A stretch of 30,071 nucleotides of DNA from a virus. The position numbers and the translations under genes were made by a program. The DNA lies in IMG/VR virus record IMGVR_UViG_3300025108_000247, positions 1-30,071 of that record, one strand, 5' to 3'. Below the pieces are notes generated by a model that saw nothing but the letters and a program-made list of their open reading frames with translations, had not been told where the DNA came from and made no database searches. Of this stretch, positions 5,955 to 15,218 are shown one piece after another (the stretch's first letter is position 1; the number at the start of each line of letters is the position of its first letter).

Positions 5955-6225
5955 TTATTTCATATAATTTTTCATCTATTTTATCAAGTTTATCACTGTT
6001 TTCTTCAACTTTTTCTTGAGTATTCATGATCGTCTCGCGGACTAATCGATCTTTTAAATCGTACTCAGTTCTACTAATAGTTGGTTCAGGTAATTCTTTA
6101 GCTATTTCTATTTCTTTTTGCAACGTAAAATACATCGCGGCTAAAGACACAGCGCCTGCTATAACCATTCCTATTGTTTTTAAATCAAGGGTAACCTTAG
6201 TTCCTTCTCCAAGTTCTGTAGCCAT
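5941..6225 (-). CDS. membrane plus coiled-coil protein, holin or inner-spanin candidate
   Basis: The 94-residue protein has a short N-terminal segment and one membrane helix at about residues 16-34 (TIGMVIAGAVSLAAMYFTL). A long charged coiled coil (residues 58-94, KVEENSDKLDKIDEKLYEI) follows. One membrane span followed by a soluble helix fits an inner-membrane spanin or a small holin. Location supports this: the gene precedes the secreted protein and the endolysin. Its start shares a base with the stop of the giant gene (TAATG) and its end overlaps the next gene by 14 bases. The exact lysis role cannot be decided from the sequence. Confidence 0.7.
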   Translation of the reverse strand: MATELGEGTKVTLDLKTIGMVIAGAVSLAAMYFTLQKEIEIAKELPEPTISRTEYDLKDRLVRETIMNTQEKVEENSDKLDKIDEKLYEIIEKK

Positions 6226-9200
6226 TATTTAATCTTTTTTCTTTTTATTTTACGTTTTTTAATTTTTCTAGGTTGAGGTTTGGTTGTTTCGTTTTCTTCT
6301 TTTATACCTATTTCCCAATCAGACCAACCACCGAGCAAAGCCATTCTTTCCCAAGTTTCAAGATCTTGTGAAGTTGCTTGTACCACGTTATTAGTCTTTT
6401 TAACAGCTCTGTCAAGCGGTATATTAGTTAAAGCAGATACAACATTAGCGCTGGCTAGATAAGCTGGGTTATCCAAACTCCAACCTTTTTCAGCCATTTC
6501 TTTTTTATCCCATTGATACGATCTTGCCGCTTGATTTATACGAGATAATTTAGCAGATATAGGTGGGGATAATTTAGTTAACTCGTAACCTACTTTTTCA
6601 AGTTTAGGTTGCTTTTTCTGCATCTCATCATATATACGTTTCAACGCATTTTTACCAACAGATATTACAGCACCACCAAGACCCATACCTCTAAGAAGAG
6701 AATCCATCATACCGTTAGCTATACCAATATACTTTTTTTCTTTTTCTTCATCTTCTGGCTCTGTATCTCCAAAAGCAAAAGCAAATAAAGCTTGCTGCAA
6801 CGCGTTAAATAATAAGTTTTGAGCAACACCGTAGTATATGATCTTACTCATATTAGTCTTTGCATCACCTCGGCCATTCTTAAGATCTCTAGCAGCTTTT
6901 TTAATTAATCGCGCATATTGTGCTGGTGTGTTAGCAAAAGCCAATACAAGACGTCCTAATGAACCAGCTTGTTGCATTGATATTCTATCAGGTCTTGAAG
7001 ACTGTTGAGACTCTTCAGCGATCTCTCTAAAATCTACAAATGCTTTATCTTGAGCTTCTTTAGAATCTAAACCTTGTTTTTCATAAGTTTTAATTCTATT
7101 ACGATAAAAAGTAGCTCCACCAGATGCAATAGCAAAACTATCAGCAAGTTGTGTTGGTGTAAAACCAAACTCTAGCAACTTATTGATAACACCTTGTACG
7201 CCACCTTTTTTAGCCATATCAGCAATATCGGCTTCGTTAACATTGATACGTAAACCACCTCGACGTTCTTTTAAGAAATCAGAGTTTGCTAATGTTAAAA
7301 AGTCAGACCAAAATTGTTTTTGATTTCCAAAAGCTTTACCGGCAGCAAGAATATTATTATCTGTGAAGTTAACAAAGTTTATAGCCGATATAGTTTGAAG
7401 TATAGCTGACCTCGTGTTAAAAAACATTATTGTACCAATACTACCAGTTATCCAATCTGTAAACCTACCTGTTAATGAATCACCACTAAAGTTTCTGTTA
7501 CGACCAGTTTTCATACGCTGTAACATGTTCTCTAATGCTTTACGATAACCTTTACCATAAGCAGCTTGAAGTTTGTTTAAGTTCTTTTCTGAAAATATAA
7601 CATCTACATTGTTTTGCCATTGTTCTAGATACTTAGCTCTTTTAGTAGTGTTTAGCCCTTCAAGTAAATCTGTCGTTATAGTACCAGCTGGCCAACCTTC
7701 TTTTGGTTTTGCATATTGATCACCTTTTTGCATAGCTATAAGCTGATCAGCAAACACTTGTAAATCAGCGTTATCAGATACATACTCTGTTAAATCTTTT
7801 AAATCTGCTTTGCTTATACCAGGAACATCCATTCCTTGAGTATTCCATATGTAAACTCTTACAGCTTGTTCTCTTGTGTAAGGTTCACCTGGCACTTTTT
7901 TACGTAAATTTTTTGGTACTACTTTTAACTGTTTTTTAAGTTGTTTATAGTCATTCATTAAAGCTATGCGAGCAGAACTTAATTCATTCATAGCTCTACC
8001 GTATGGGTTTAACAAATGTTTTTTATACCAAGCCATTTGAGAATCACCAAGTTTTCCTTTACTAAGTGTATCGTATAATAAACCTACAAAATCCTCAGCT
8101 GATGGTGGTATAAAGAAATTAAATCTACCTTTACCAGCTCCAGCAACTTCAGCTTTAACTCTTTTGTATTCTTTTTCAGAAGCTATACCTGTTTTAGCTT
8201 CTATTATGTCATTAAAACCTTTATCAAGATCTGAGGCTTTACTAAATTTAACTTTAGCTTGCTGTGTTTTAGATTTAACATCAAATACGTCTAATGCATC
8301 TTGTACTGCTTTAACATTTTTATATGCATCATCTACAAAGAAAAAGTCATTGTAACCTTCAGCAGCTTTACCCGTCATCCAACGTGCTTTAGCTTCAGCC
8401 TTGCCATCACCTAAACCTACAATATTTTCTATAGGTAAATTAACACCAAGCGCATCCATAAATTCTTTAATAGGACCAGCAGCGTCAGCAGGTCTAGCCG
8501 TAAGTATAAATACATCTTCAGCGCCTCTTGCTTTAACTATATTTTGTATAGCTTTAAATACAGGACCTTTTTTACCATCAATTACTTTGCTAAACTCTGA
8601 GAAATCAAACTCAGCTCCTTGAGCTTCTAGCTCTCCAGCTCTTTCAGCAAACTGTGTAGCATCAAGCTTACCAGTCGTACCGTCAGGCATTTCATACAAT
8701 ACATTACTTTTAGATCTAGCTAGTGTATCGTCAAAGTCAAATACACGTATCTTTTTAACAGGTGCTTCAGGGTTTCTAGCGTTAGCCATAGCCTGATCTG
8801 CGTTACCTAGATTATCAAGCACTTCTTGGTTAGGTACTTGTTTGCTAAACTTTATTGTGTTATTTTCGTTGTTGTTAATAGCGCTAGCTTTTGTTTTGTT
8901 ATCGGCTATTTTAATGTATTCTTTTATTTGATTCTCAGCTTGCTTAGCGTTTATCTCTCCTATAAATTGTTGGTATATTAATCTACCTTGTTCAGCAATA
9001 ACATTTGTATTGCTTTCAAATTTTTTATCTACAGATACATTGTATCTTTTAGCATCTGTGATACCATCTCTAGATCTTGTGTTTGGATCTAAAGTAAAAA
9101 ACTCATTGTATTTTCTTATATCAGAAGGTGGTACTTGGCTAAAGTCTCCAGTTTTAAAAGCTTCATCTAATTTTTCTTTTAAATAAGGATGTTCTTGAAA

Positions 9201-12200
9201 TTTAGATTTCCAACCTGGGTAAACACCATCAACGATGCCTTGAGTGTCTCTACCTGTAACTTCTTGATAGTAGTTATCTTCTGCCCAATTTAACCAGCCG
9301 TTAACAATGTTAGGATCTTTAGTGCCGTAAGCTTGTAAAGTTCTATTAGCCCAATTACCAAATTGAAAGACGTGTTCTTCCCATGTTTTTTGTTTTGGTT
9401 TTAAATTACTTTCTATAGAAGTTACTGTAGCAAATTTCCTACCAAAACTAGAGTTAGCATTAGCATTATAAAGCAACTCTCTTATTGAGCCTAAATTATT
9501 TACATCAGCTTGAACAGCTCTAAACAAAGCGTCTAAAATTAAACGTTTGCCTCTTTTTATTTTATCTTTATTAGTTTTGTTTCTAGACATACTAGCTCTA
9601 GTCTGACTAGACGTAGCAGCTATAACATCTTGTATTTGTTCTTCAGATAATAAATTAGCTTTGTCTTTTATTTCATTTCTTAAAACTTGTAAATCCATAA
9701 CTTCACCAGCGGCTATAGCAGCATTAGTTTCGTCTATAAATCTTTGAGTTTTATTTATGTCTCCTATAAATCTAAAACCTCTACCTTTAGCTCCGCTAGT
9801 TTTTGTACTACCAACAGCTGAATTACCAGCTCCAGCTACATCACTTGGTTTTATTATTCTATTAGCTTCTGATCCTAAAAATTTAGTTAATTCATCAACT
9901 AAAAAAGTTCTAAAAGTTTGATTGTCTTCTATTGTATTACCTAAAACTTTACCTCCTGCTTTTTCAACAGTAGTGTTCATATCCGAAGCTATCCCAGTTT
10001 TACTAAACATAAGTCTAGCTTTACCAGCTGCTACATCTTGTTTTTGAGTAATATCTAAATCAGTTTCAGATCTAACCACTTCGTTTGTAACAAGCCTACC
10101 ATATAAATTAGCTATACCTTTTAAAGCTTGAGCTTCAGGTGATCTTGCACTAAAATCTTCAGCTTTTTTACCTTCAATAATACCAAAAGCTTTCAAAAAG
10201 TCAGACTTAGTTATGCCTTTATTCTTTTTAAATGGAGCAAGTCCAGCACCTTTACCAACTCTAGCTTGCTTAGTGTAAAAAGCATTAAGCAAACCTTTAG
10301 GTACACCTGTCGATGTCCCAATAAGTTTTTCAGTTGCTGCTTCTAGCACTGCTCCTTCTGGTAATATTTTCAATAATTTATCAGCATTTTTACTAACAAA
10401 TCTTTGAATAGCATTTGCATCACCTTTAGATAAATTAGCTTTTGGATCTACTAACTTTTTAACAGGTATACCTATAGCTTCAGCTATAACATCAGGAGCC
10501 AAATCACCTAGTTTTTTAAACGTAAGTTTATCGGCTGGAATATCTTTTACTTTTGCTACAACTTGTTTTTTAATTTCAGCTACAGACTCAGCAGGTATAA
10601 GTGATGTTGGTTTTATTTTTTTAGCAACACGTTCTTCAACTACTTCAGTAACAGCTTCTTCAGCCGCAACACCTTTAGCTTCAGTGACATCTTCAGTAAA
10701 TTGCTCCCCAAGTACTCTATTAGAAGCTTCAATAGCACGAGCTGGTAAAAACTTGTTTATATAAGCGGCTAATGGCACACCTGATTCTGGGTCGTATTCT
10801 TTAATCAAGTCTAATATACCACGCTTACCAAGCTCTATTTCCGATGTTAAATCTTCTCTGTTAAATCCAGGAGCATCGCGTCTACGATCTACTATTTTGT
10901 TGGTAATAGGTTTAAACTGCTCTATAATATCGAAAGCCCCAGCCTCCCCTTGTTCTTCGTAAATTCTTTGAACTTCTTGAGAAGCTTCTTCAGATCTTGA
11001 TTCTTTAATTATAGTTTCAGCTTCTTTAACAGCGTCTTTAACTAAAGCTCCTTTTACACCTTCTTTAGCTGCTTTAATTTGAGCTTTGCCTATAATACCT
11101 TTTTCTATGCTTTTATTGTAATCTTTAATAAAGTTGTAAACATCTCTACCCGTGTTAAACTTAACTTTAACACCAAAGCTTTGCATAACTCTACGTATTT
11201 GATCACCTATCTTAGTAAATATATTTTCGTTAAATTTTATATCACCAGTAGCTAAAGCGTCTGAAAATAACGTTATAGCTTCTTCCATTTTTATACTTTT
11301 AGGATCTGCTGAGTATTGCTCTAAACGACTTTTAAATTTACTGTCTTTTACTTGAGCTGCGTCTATTTTATTTATTTCACCAAGCAAGGCTTCGCCTAAA
11401 TTTACAGCTGTTTCTGGACTATCTTTTACAGTTTTAAATAATACAGCATGACCAAATTCATGACCAGCAATATTCATAGCTTTTTCCTTGTTAGCTACTT
11501 CTTTATTTATAACTATAGTTTGTTCTTCTGTTATAGGGTTTTGTATTATAAAACCTTGTTGTTGAGAAGCTTTTATATCTGCTTCTGGATCTTGCTGTTT
11601 TATAAAGTTTTCTACTTCTTGAGTTGTATCAAAACTTTGAACAGTTACACCTTCTAATTTTTCAGCAGCTTTAGTAACAACTTCAACACCTCTTTGTATT
11701 CTACGTTGTACAGATTCTTGAAATAAAACATCGTTTTCATCTCTTATTTCAATGAATTTTTTATTAGCTAGTTGTTTAACTGACTCTGTTGTTTTTGGGC
11801 TTTGTATTTGCTGCTGAAGCTTTCTTAACTCATTTTGGTTACCAGCATATACTTTTAATTCCGCTGGTGTCATACTGTTTAAAGCGTCAGTAGTTTCTTT
11901 TTTTATATTAACTATATTAGCCTCTTCAGCTTTTATAGCTTCATTAATAAGTTTAACGCCTTCTACATCAGCCGACTTAGCGTCTTTATATAATTTAGAT
12001 ATATTATTAGCTGATTGTATTAATTGTTTTTTGTTTTCAGAAGGAGTTAATATCATTTGAGCTCTTTCTACTACAGCTTTATCTGTATTAGCTAAAGCAC
12101 CAGCAAAAGTTGTACCACTACCCATAACACTACCGACAATACCTTCATCTATAATATTATAAGCTTCTTTCCCCCAGTCAATGTCTTTTCCTAATGTGAG

Positions 12201-13421
12201 TTGATCAAGAAAAAGAGTGGTAACTTTAGTAGCTGCCTCTGATCCACCTTCTTTTAGAGTGTTTAAACCTAAAGACGTAATTAGTTTTTCAGAACCACCT
12301 CTTATTAAGTCTCTAGCAGCTTTATCAGCACCAGTATCTTTTAGTAATCTTGCTTTGCTTAATATACCTCTTGTTACAAGTTCAAAACTAGCCTCAGTTA
12401 CACCGGTTAAACCAGCGTTAGCTAGTAAAGTACCTGTAGATTTTTCAGGATCAGCTTCAAACTCTTCCATAAACTTTCCACCAGAAACACTACCACCTAG
12501 TAAAAATAAACCTCCTACACCGGTAGCTGCTGCTACTAAAGAAGGTAAAGACTCTATAGCAGCTCCAACAGCTCTTTCACCAGCTTTTAAATAATTACCT
12601 TTTTCAATTTCTTCAGTTATTGTTTGAGTTTCATATTCTCTTATAGATGGTTCAAGTTTTTCAATAAACTTTCCAATACTAGAAGAAGGTGGTAATTTAG
12701 CTGTACCAGGAGCTTGTAAACCTCCAGCTTTAACAAGACCCATTATAGCTTGTTTTTCTTCTACAGTACCCTTATATTCTGGTTCAAAAGTATCTAATGC
12801 TGTTTCCATTAAAGAATACTGTATAGTTTCACCCATTTGACTTATACCTTTAGCGAAACCAGCAAAACCTCTAACAGCTTGAGCTGCATAACTTTCAATA
12901 ACAGATGGTTGAGTTTTTTGTTTAAGTATCTCAGAAGCTTTAGCATTTATTTCTTCTGGTTTAATTTCGTATTCTTCTACGCCTTTGTTTCTATAGTCTA
13001 ACTCTATTTGATCGACAGCTAAATCTTGTAGTTTTACCTTTTCAACATCTGGTAACTCATCAAATACAGTTTCTGAGACCTCAATCTCTTCAACAGCATC
13101 TTCTATAGCCTCTTGTTGTTGTCTGTTTTCTATTCTTTCAAGCTCTTTAGCTCTCTGCTGACCTCTAACACTTCTTCTTTTTGGTTGTGAAACCAAAGAA
13201 GTATCTACCGGCTCTAATTCCATACTCTCGGACGCTTGCTCCGGTTCCGATGTTACAGTTGCATCCTCTACTACAACATCGTTTGGCTTTCCCACTGGTT
13301 GTTCAGTTTTAATTTCTTTTAAATTAAACTTACTAACATAATCTTCTACAGAAAGTTTTTTAGCTTCTGCGGCTTCAGTTACTTCTTCTAACGTGTATTC
13401 AGAACCTTCGTATTCAAACAT
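6225..13421 (-). CDS. giant multi-domain internal virion ('polyvalent') protein, 2398 residues
   Basis: The product starts with MFEYEGSEYTLEEVTEAAEA, a leader typical of large marine phage virion proteins. Visible parts in order are: a low-complexity acidic region to about 150; Gly/Ala-rich hydrophobic segments near 290-314; a coiled region near 460-560; an HEFGH metalloprotease-type motif (H654, E655, H658); and a sigma-70 region 2-like segment (about 835-908, with R855-E-D-L, YDPESG and a conserved Arg-rich helix). A HAD phosphatase-like domain follows (about 1555-1710, with DFDDTL, a LTARP motif, a Lys in GDGKAEAK and FFVDD). The long helical C-terminal region has hydrophobic stretches near 1988-2018 and 2196-2218 and ends in a strongly basic Lys/Arg tail. 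Large multi-enzyme proteins of this type are injected with phage DNA (the polyvalent protein concept of Iyer, Aravind and colleagues). The location after the cargo-like genes supports ejection. Domain functions are inferred from motifs. Confidence 0.85.
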   Translation of the reverse strand: MFEYEGSEYTLEEVTEAAEAKKLSVEDYVSKFNLKEIKTEQPVGKPNDVVVEDATVTSEPEQASESMELEPVDTSLVSQPKRRSVRGQQRAKELERIENRQQQEAIEDAVEEIEVSETVFDELPDVEKVKLQDLAVDQIELDYRNKGVEEYEIKPEEINAKASEILKQKTQPSVIESYAAQAVRGFAGFAKGISQMGETIQYSLMETALDTFEPEYKGTVEEKQAIMGLVKAGGLQAPGTAKLPPSSSIGKFIEKLEPSIREYETQTITEEIEKGNYLKAGERAVGAAIESLPSLVAAATGVGGLFLLGGSVSGGKFMEEFEADPEKSTGTLLANAGLTGVTEASFELVTRGILSKARLLKDTGADKAARDLIRGGSEKLITSLGLNTLKEGGSEAATKVTTLFLDQLTLGKDIDWGKEAYNIIDEGIVGSVMGSGTTFAGALANTDKAVVERAQMILTPSENKKQLIQSANNISKLYKDAKSADVEGVKLINEAIKAEEANIVNIKKETTDALNSMTPAELKVYAGNQNELRKLQQQIQSPKTTESVKQLANKKFIEIRDENDVLFQESVQRRIQRGVEVVTKAAEKLEGVTVQSFDTTQEVENFIKQQDPEADIKASQQQGFIIQNPITEEQTIVINKEVANKEKAMNIAGHEFGHAVLFKTVKDSPETAVNLGEALLGEINKIDAAQVKDSKFKSRLEQYSADPKSIKMEEAITLFSDALATGDIKFNENIFTKIGDQIRRVMQSFGVKVKFNTGRDVYNFIKDYNKSIEKGIIGKAQIKAAKEGVKGALVKDAVKEAETIIKESRSEEASQEVQRIYEEQGEAGAFDIIEQFKPITNKIVDRRRDAPGFNREDLTSEIELGKRGILDLIKEYDPESGVPLAAYINKFLPARAIEASNRVLGEQFTEDVTEAKGVAAEEAVTEVVEERVAKKIKPTSLIPAESVAEIKKQVVAKVKDIPADKLTFKKLGDLAPDVIAEAIGIPVKKLVDPKANLSKGDANAIQRFVSKNADKLLKILPEGAVLEAATEKLIGTSTGVPKGLLNAFYTKQARVGKGAGLAPFKKNKGITKSDFLKAFGIIEGKKAEDFSARSPEAQALKGIANLYGRLVTNEVVRSETDLDITQKQDVAAGKARLMFSKTGIASDMNTTVEKAGGKVLGNTIEDNQTFRTFLVDELTKFLGSEANRIIKPSDVAGAGNSAVGSTKTSGAKGRGFRFIGDINKTQRFIDETNAAIAAGEVMDLQVLRNEIKDKANLLSEEQIQDVIAATSSQTRASMSRNKTNKDKIKRGKRLILDALFRAVQADVNNLGSIRELLYNANANSSFGRKFATVTSIESNLKPKQKTWEEHVFQFGNWANRTLQAYGTKDPNIVNGWLNWAEDNYYQEVTGRDTQGIVDGVYPGWKSKFQEHPYLKEKLDEAFKTGDFSQVPPSDIRKYNEFFTLDPNTRSRDGITDAKRYNVSVDKKFESNTNVIAEQGRLIYQQFIGEINAKQAENQIKEYIKIADNKTKASAINNNENNTIKFSKQVPNQEVLDNLGNADQAMANARNPEAPVKKIRVFDFDDTLARSKSNVLYEMPDGTTGKLDATQFAERAGELEAQGAEFDFSEFSKVIDGKKGPVFKAIQNIVKARGAEDVFILTARPADAAGPIKEFMDALGVNLPIENIVGLGDGKAEAKARWMTGKAAEGYNDFFFVDDAYKNVKAVQDALDVFDVKSKTQQAKVKFSKASDLDKGFNDIIEAKTGIASEKEYKRVKAEVAGAGKGRFNFFIPPSAEDFVGLLYDTLSKGKLGDSQMAWYKKHLLNPYGRAMNELSSARIALMNDYKQLKKQLKVVPKNLRKKVPGEPYTREQAVRVYIWNTQGMDVPGISKADLKDLTEYVSDNADLQVFADQLIAMQKGDQYAKPKEGWPAGTITTDLLEGLNTTKRAKYLEQWQNNVDVIFSEKNLNKLQAAYGKGYRKALENMLQRMKTGRNRNFSGDSLTGRFTDWITGSIGTIMFFNTRSAILQTISAINFVNFTDNNILAAGKAFGNQKQFWSDFLTLANSDFLKERRGGLRINVNEADIADMAKKGGVQGVINKLLEFGFTPTQLADSFAIASGGATFYRNRIKTYEKQGLDSKEAQDKAFVDFREIAEESQQSSRPDRISMQQAGSLGRLVLAFANTPAQYARLIKKAARDLKNGRGDAKTNMSKIIYYGVAQNLLFNALQQALFAFAFGDTEPEDEEKEKKYIGIANGMMDSLLRGMGLGGAVISVGKNALKRIYDEMQKKQPKLEKVGYELTKLSPPISAKLSRINQAARSYQWDKKEMAEKGWSLDNPAYLASANVVSALTNIPLDRAVKKTNNVVQATSQDLETWERMALLGGWSDWEIGIKEENETTKPQPRKIKKRKIKRKKIK

Positions 13422-13430
13422 AATTAAATT

Positions 13431-15098
13431 TTAAGGTAGTTTTCTTTTTTCTCTTCTTTGCTCAATCAATTCATCTATTTCAACTAAAACAGCATCAGTA
13501 CTTGCATCAGCGCCAAACTCAGAAGTTTCAAGATCTTTAGCTAATCTAGCTACATCTTCTTTTCTGTTCATGTCGTATGTTTTTTCATCATCTGTTCCTT
13601 GGTATAATGTTACAATTTTACCTTCTTGAATAGCTTGACCTTCACCTAACTCAGCTCTAATAGCTGTTAAAGGATTGTCTAACACAGCGCTTAACCTATC
13701 TTCAGCTCTGCTAGATACTTTTTCTTTTTGTTCTTTAGACTTAATCTCAGAAACTGTAGGTTTATCTTCTTTTATTTTTTCACTTTTTAAAACTTTATAA
13801 TATATAGTATCTCCCTCAGAAATAGTAGAATTAGGATCACTTTCTTTTAGTCTAGTAACATCACTAGATGTAGCTTGTCTTTCTTTATATTGTGAAAATT
13901 TAGTTTCAACAGAGTTGTCTACTAAAACATCCTTTATATACTGTTGTCTTTGAGCAGGTGTTGGAAATTGTTTATTCAACTCTTGCATTGTTAAACCACC
14001 TCTATTGGTGCCAAAGTTTAAAAAAGCTTCTACTTCTGCGTCTGAAGCTCTATTTATACTAGCAGCTTGACCATTTAAAATATTATTTAAACTAGGGTCA
14101 TTTTTTATAGTGTTTATATCTACGATCTCTTCGCTATCAATATAATCACCTCTTTGTGTTTGAACTTTACCTACTAGTTTAGCATTAATTGTTCCTTTTT
14201 CGTCTTCTATGTTAGCTTCACCATAAACAGCTGAGTAATCTGGTCTTTCAGGAACATCAGTTGTAAAGTTACCGTCCCATACGTTTACATCTCTTTTAAA
14301 CTCAAATTTATAGTAATCTTTACCATCTTCAGTAACTTTTTTTAGTCCTTCTATATCGCTCGAACTTAATGTACCAGCAAATGATCCACCTTCTTTGAAT
14401 TGATCAACAGGCACTAACGTAGATGTTTCTAAATAATTTTCCCCTTTTTCACCTCTAGATGTTATTCTATTTTCTTTTACGCTTGGATCAATCATTATAT
14501 CAGGATTAACCGCATAGTAAGCTAGCTGGTTTTCAAATCTTTCTTTAGGTGTTTTTCCATTAAAAACATACCCACCTGCTGAGCCTAAGCGTGTTGGATC
14601 TTTTTCAGATATATCTTGAACACTTGATATTACTTTACCAAAACCATCAACTGCTTGAGATTGAAACATTTTAGAATCATCTACTATTTTAGTGTATTCT
14701 TTTCTTTGTTCATCAGTTAGACCTGTATTAAGCTCTAGTTGAACTCTAGCATCAATAGCACCCATTTTGTAATCTTTATCACCTGGAATACCTACACCAT
14801 TTAAAAGTTTTCCAACATCACTTTTAAATTGATTAGCTATACTAATGTCAGCATCGTTTTTTAAAGCTATATAATTGTCACGAGCAGAATCCATATATGA
14901 TTCTCGTATTTTAACTTCAAGCTTTTGCATTGCAGCTCTCTGCTTTTCAGCAGCTGCTCTTTGAGCTTGTTCAGCTTTTTTTCTTGCTTCACCAGCAGTT
15001 GTGATACCTTGAGCTATCTGCTGGCCTATACCAGCTATAGCTTTGCCCCAAACATCTGCAGATTTATCTACGATTATAGGTGGATTTCTATAACTCAT
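13431..15098 (-). CDS. internal virion / cargo-like protein, 555 residues
   Basis: The product begins MSYRNPPIIVDKSADVWGKA and has an Ala/Gln-rich helical stretch (residues about 20-65, with QGITTAGEARKKAEQAQRAA). The remainder alternates helical and mixed segments and is acidic overall, ending in a charged helix. No enzyme motif is seen. It lies between a glycine-zipper ejection-type protein and the giant multi-domain protein. In podoviruses this is the place of internal head or ejection proteins, so a role inside the capsid or in the DNA delivery channel is likely. The first residues and the size recur in marine phage virion operons as far as I recall. The gap to the giant gene is nine bases. 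Confidence 0.7.
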   Translation of the reverse strand: MSYRNPPIIVDKSADVWGKAIAGIGQQIAQGITTAGEARKKAEQAQRAAAEKQRAAMQKLEVKIRESYMDSARDNYIALKNDADISIANQFKSDVGKLLNGVGIPGDKDYKMGAIDARVQLELNTGLTDEQRKEYTKIVDDSKMFQSQAVDGFGKVISSVQDISEKDPTRLGSAGGYVFNGKTPKERFENQLAYYAVNPDIMIDPSVKENRITSRGEKGENYLETSTLVPVDQFKEGGSFAGTLSSSDIEGLKKVTEDGKDYYKFEFKRDVNVWDGNFTTDVPERPDYSAVYGEANIEDEKGTINAKLVGKVQTQRGDYIDSEEIVDINTIKNDPSLNNILNGQAASINRASDAEVEAFLNFGTNRGGLTMQELNKQFPTPAQRQQYIKDVLVDNSVETKFSQYKERQATSSDVTRLKESDPNSTISEGDTIYYKVLKSEKIKEDKPTVSEIKSKEQKEKVSSRAEDRLSAVLDNPLTAIRAELGEGQAIQEGKIVTLYQGTDDEKTYDMNRKEDVARLAKDLETSEFGADASTDAVLVEIDELIEQRREKRKLP

Positions 15099-15110
15099 TT
15101 GTTTTTATTT

Positions 15111-15218
15111 TTATTGAAATAACGGATTAGTAACTTTAAAAGTTTCCGCTAATTGTGAACTTGTAGGTGTTGAAGTAGGATTTACAGGAGGTGGACTTAC
15201 ACTAGTAGACGCCTTTAC
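15111..15218 (-). other. possible frameshifted C-terminal extension of the upstream ejection-type protein
   Basis: Directly at the stop of the preceding gene, the -1 frame is open for 35 codons (GTA at 15218 to the TAA ending at 15111). It encodes a Pro/Ser/Thr-rich tail VKASTSVSPPPVNPTSTPTS and then SQLAETFKVTNPLFQ. It has no ATG, GTG or TTG start, so it can only be translated by frameshifting on CCG CTA AAG, or else reflects a one-base mutation or sequencing error. Without it this would be the longest gap in the late operon, 116 bases, while nearly all other gaps are under 40. The other frames show no gene here. Confidence 0.45.

Noticed and set aside
8700-8760. DFDD motif as part of a crAss-like virion RNA polymerase (DFDGD-type active site)
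   Set aside because: The context is HAD: DxDxTL is followed by the LTARP, Lys and VDD motifs in the right order. No RNA polymerase double-psi barrel pattern was seen.
12217-12594. Long + strand open frame (125 codons) opposite the giant gene
   Set aside because: It is an antisense shadow of an Ala/Ser-rich coding region with no leader or neighbours on that strand. The same holds for other + strand frames in 6000-30000.
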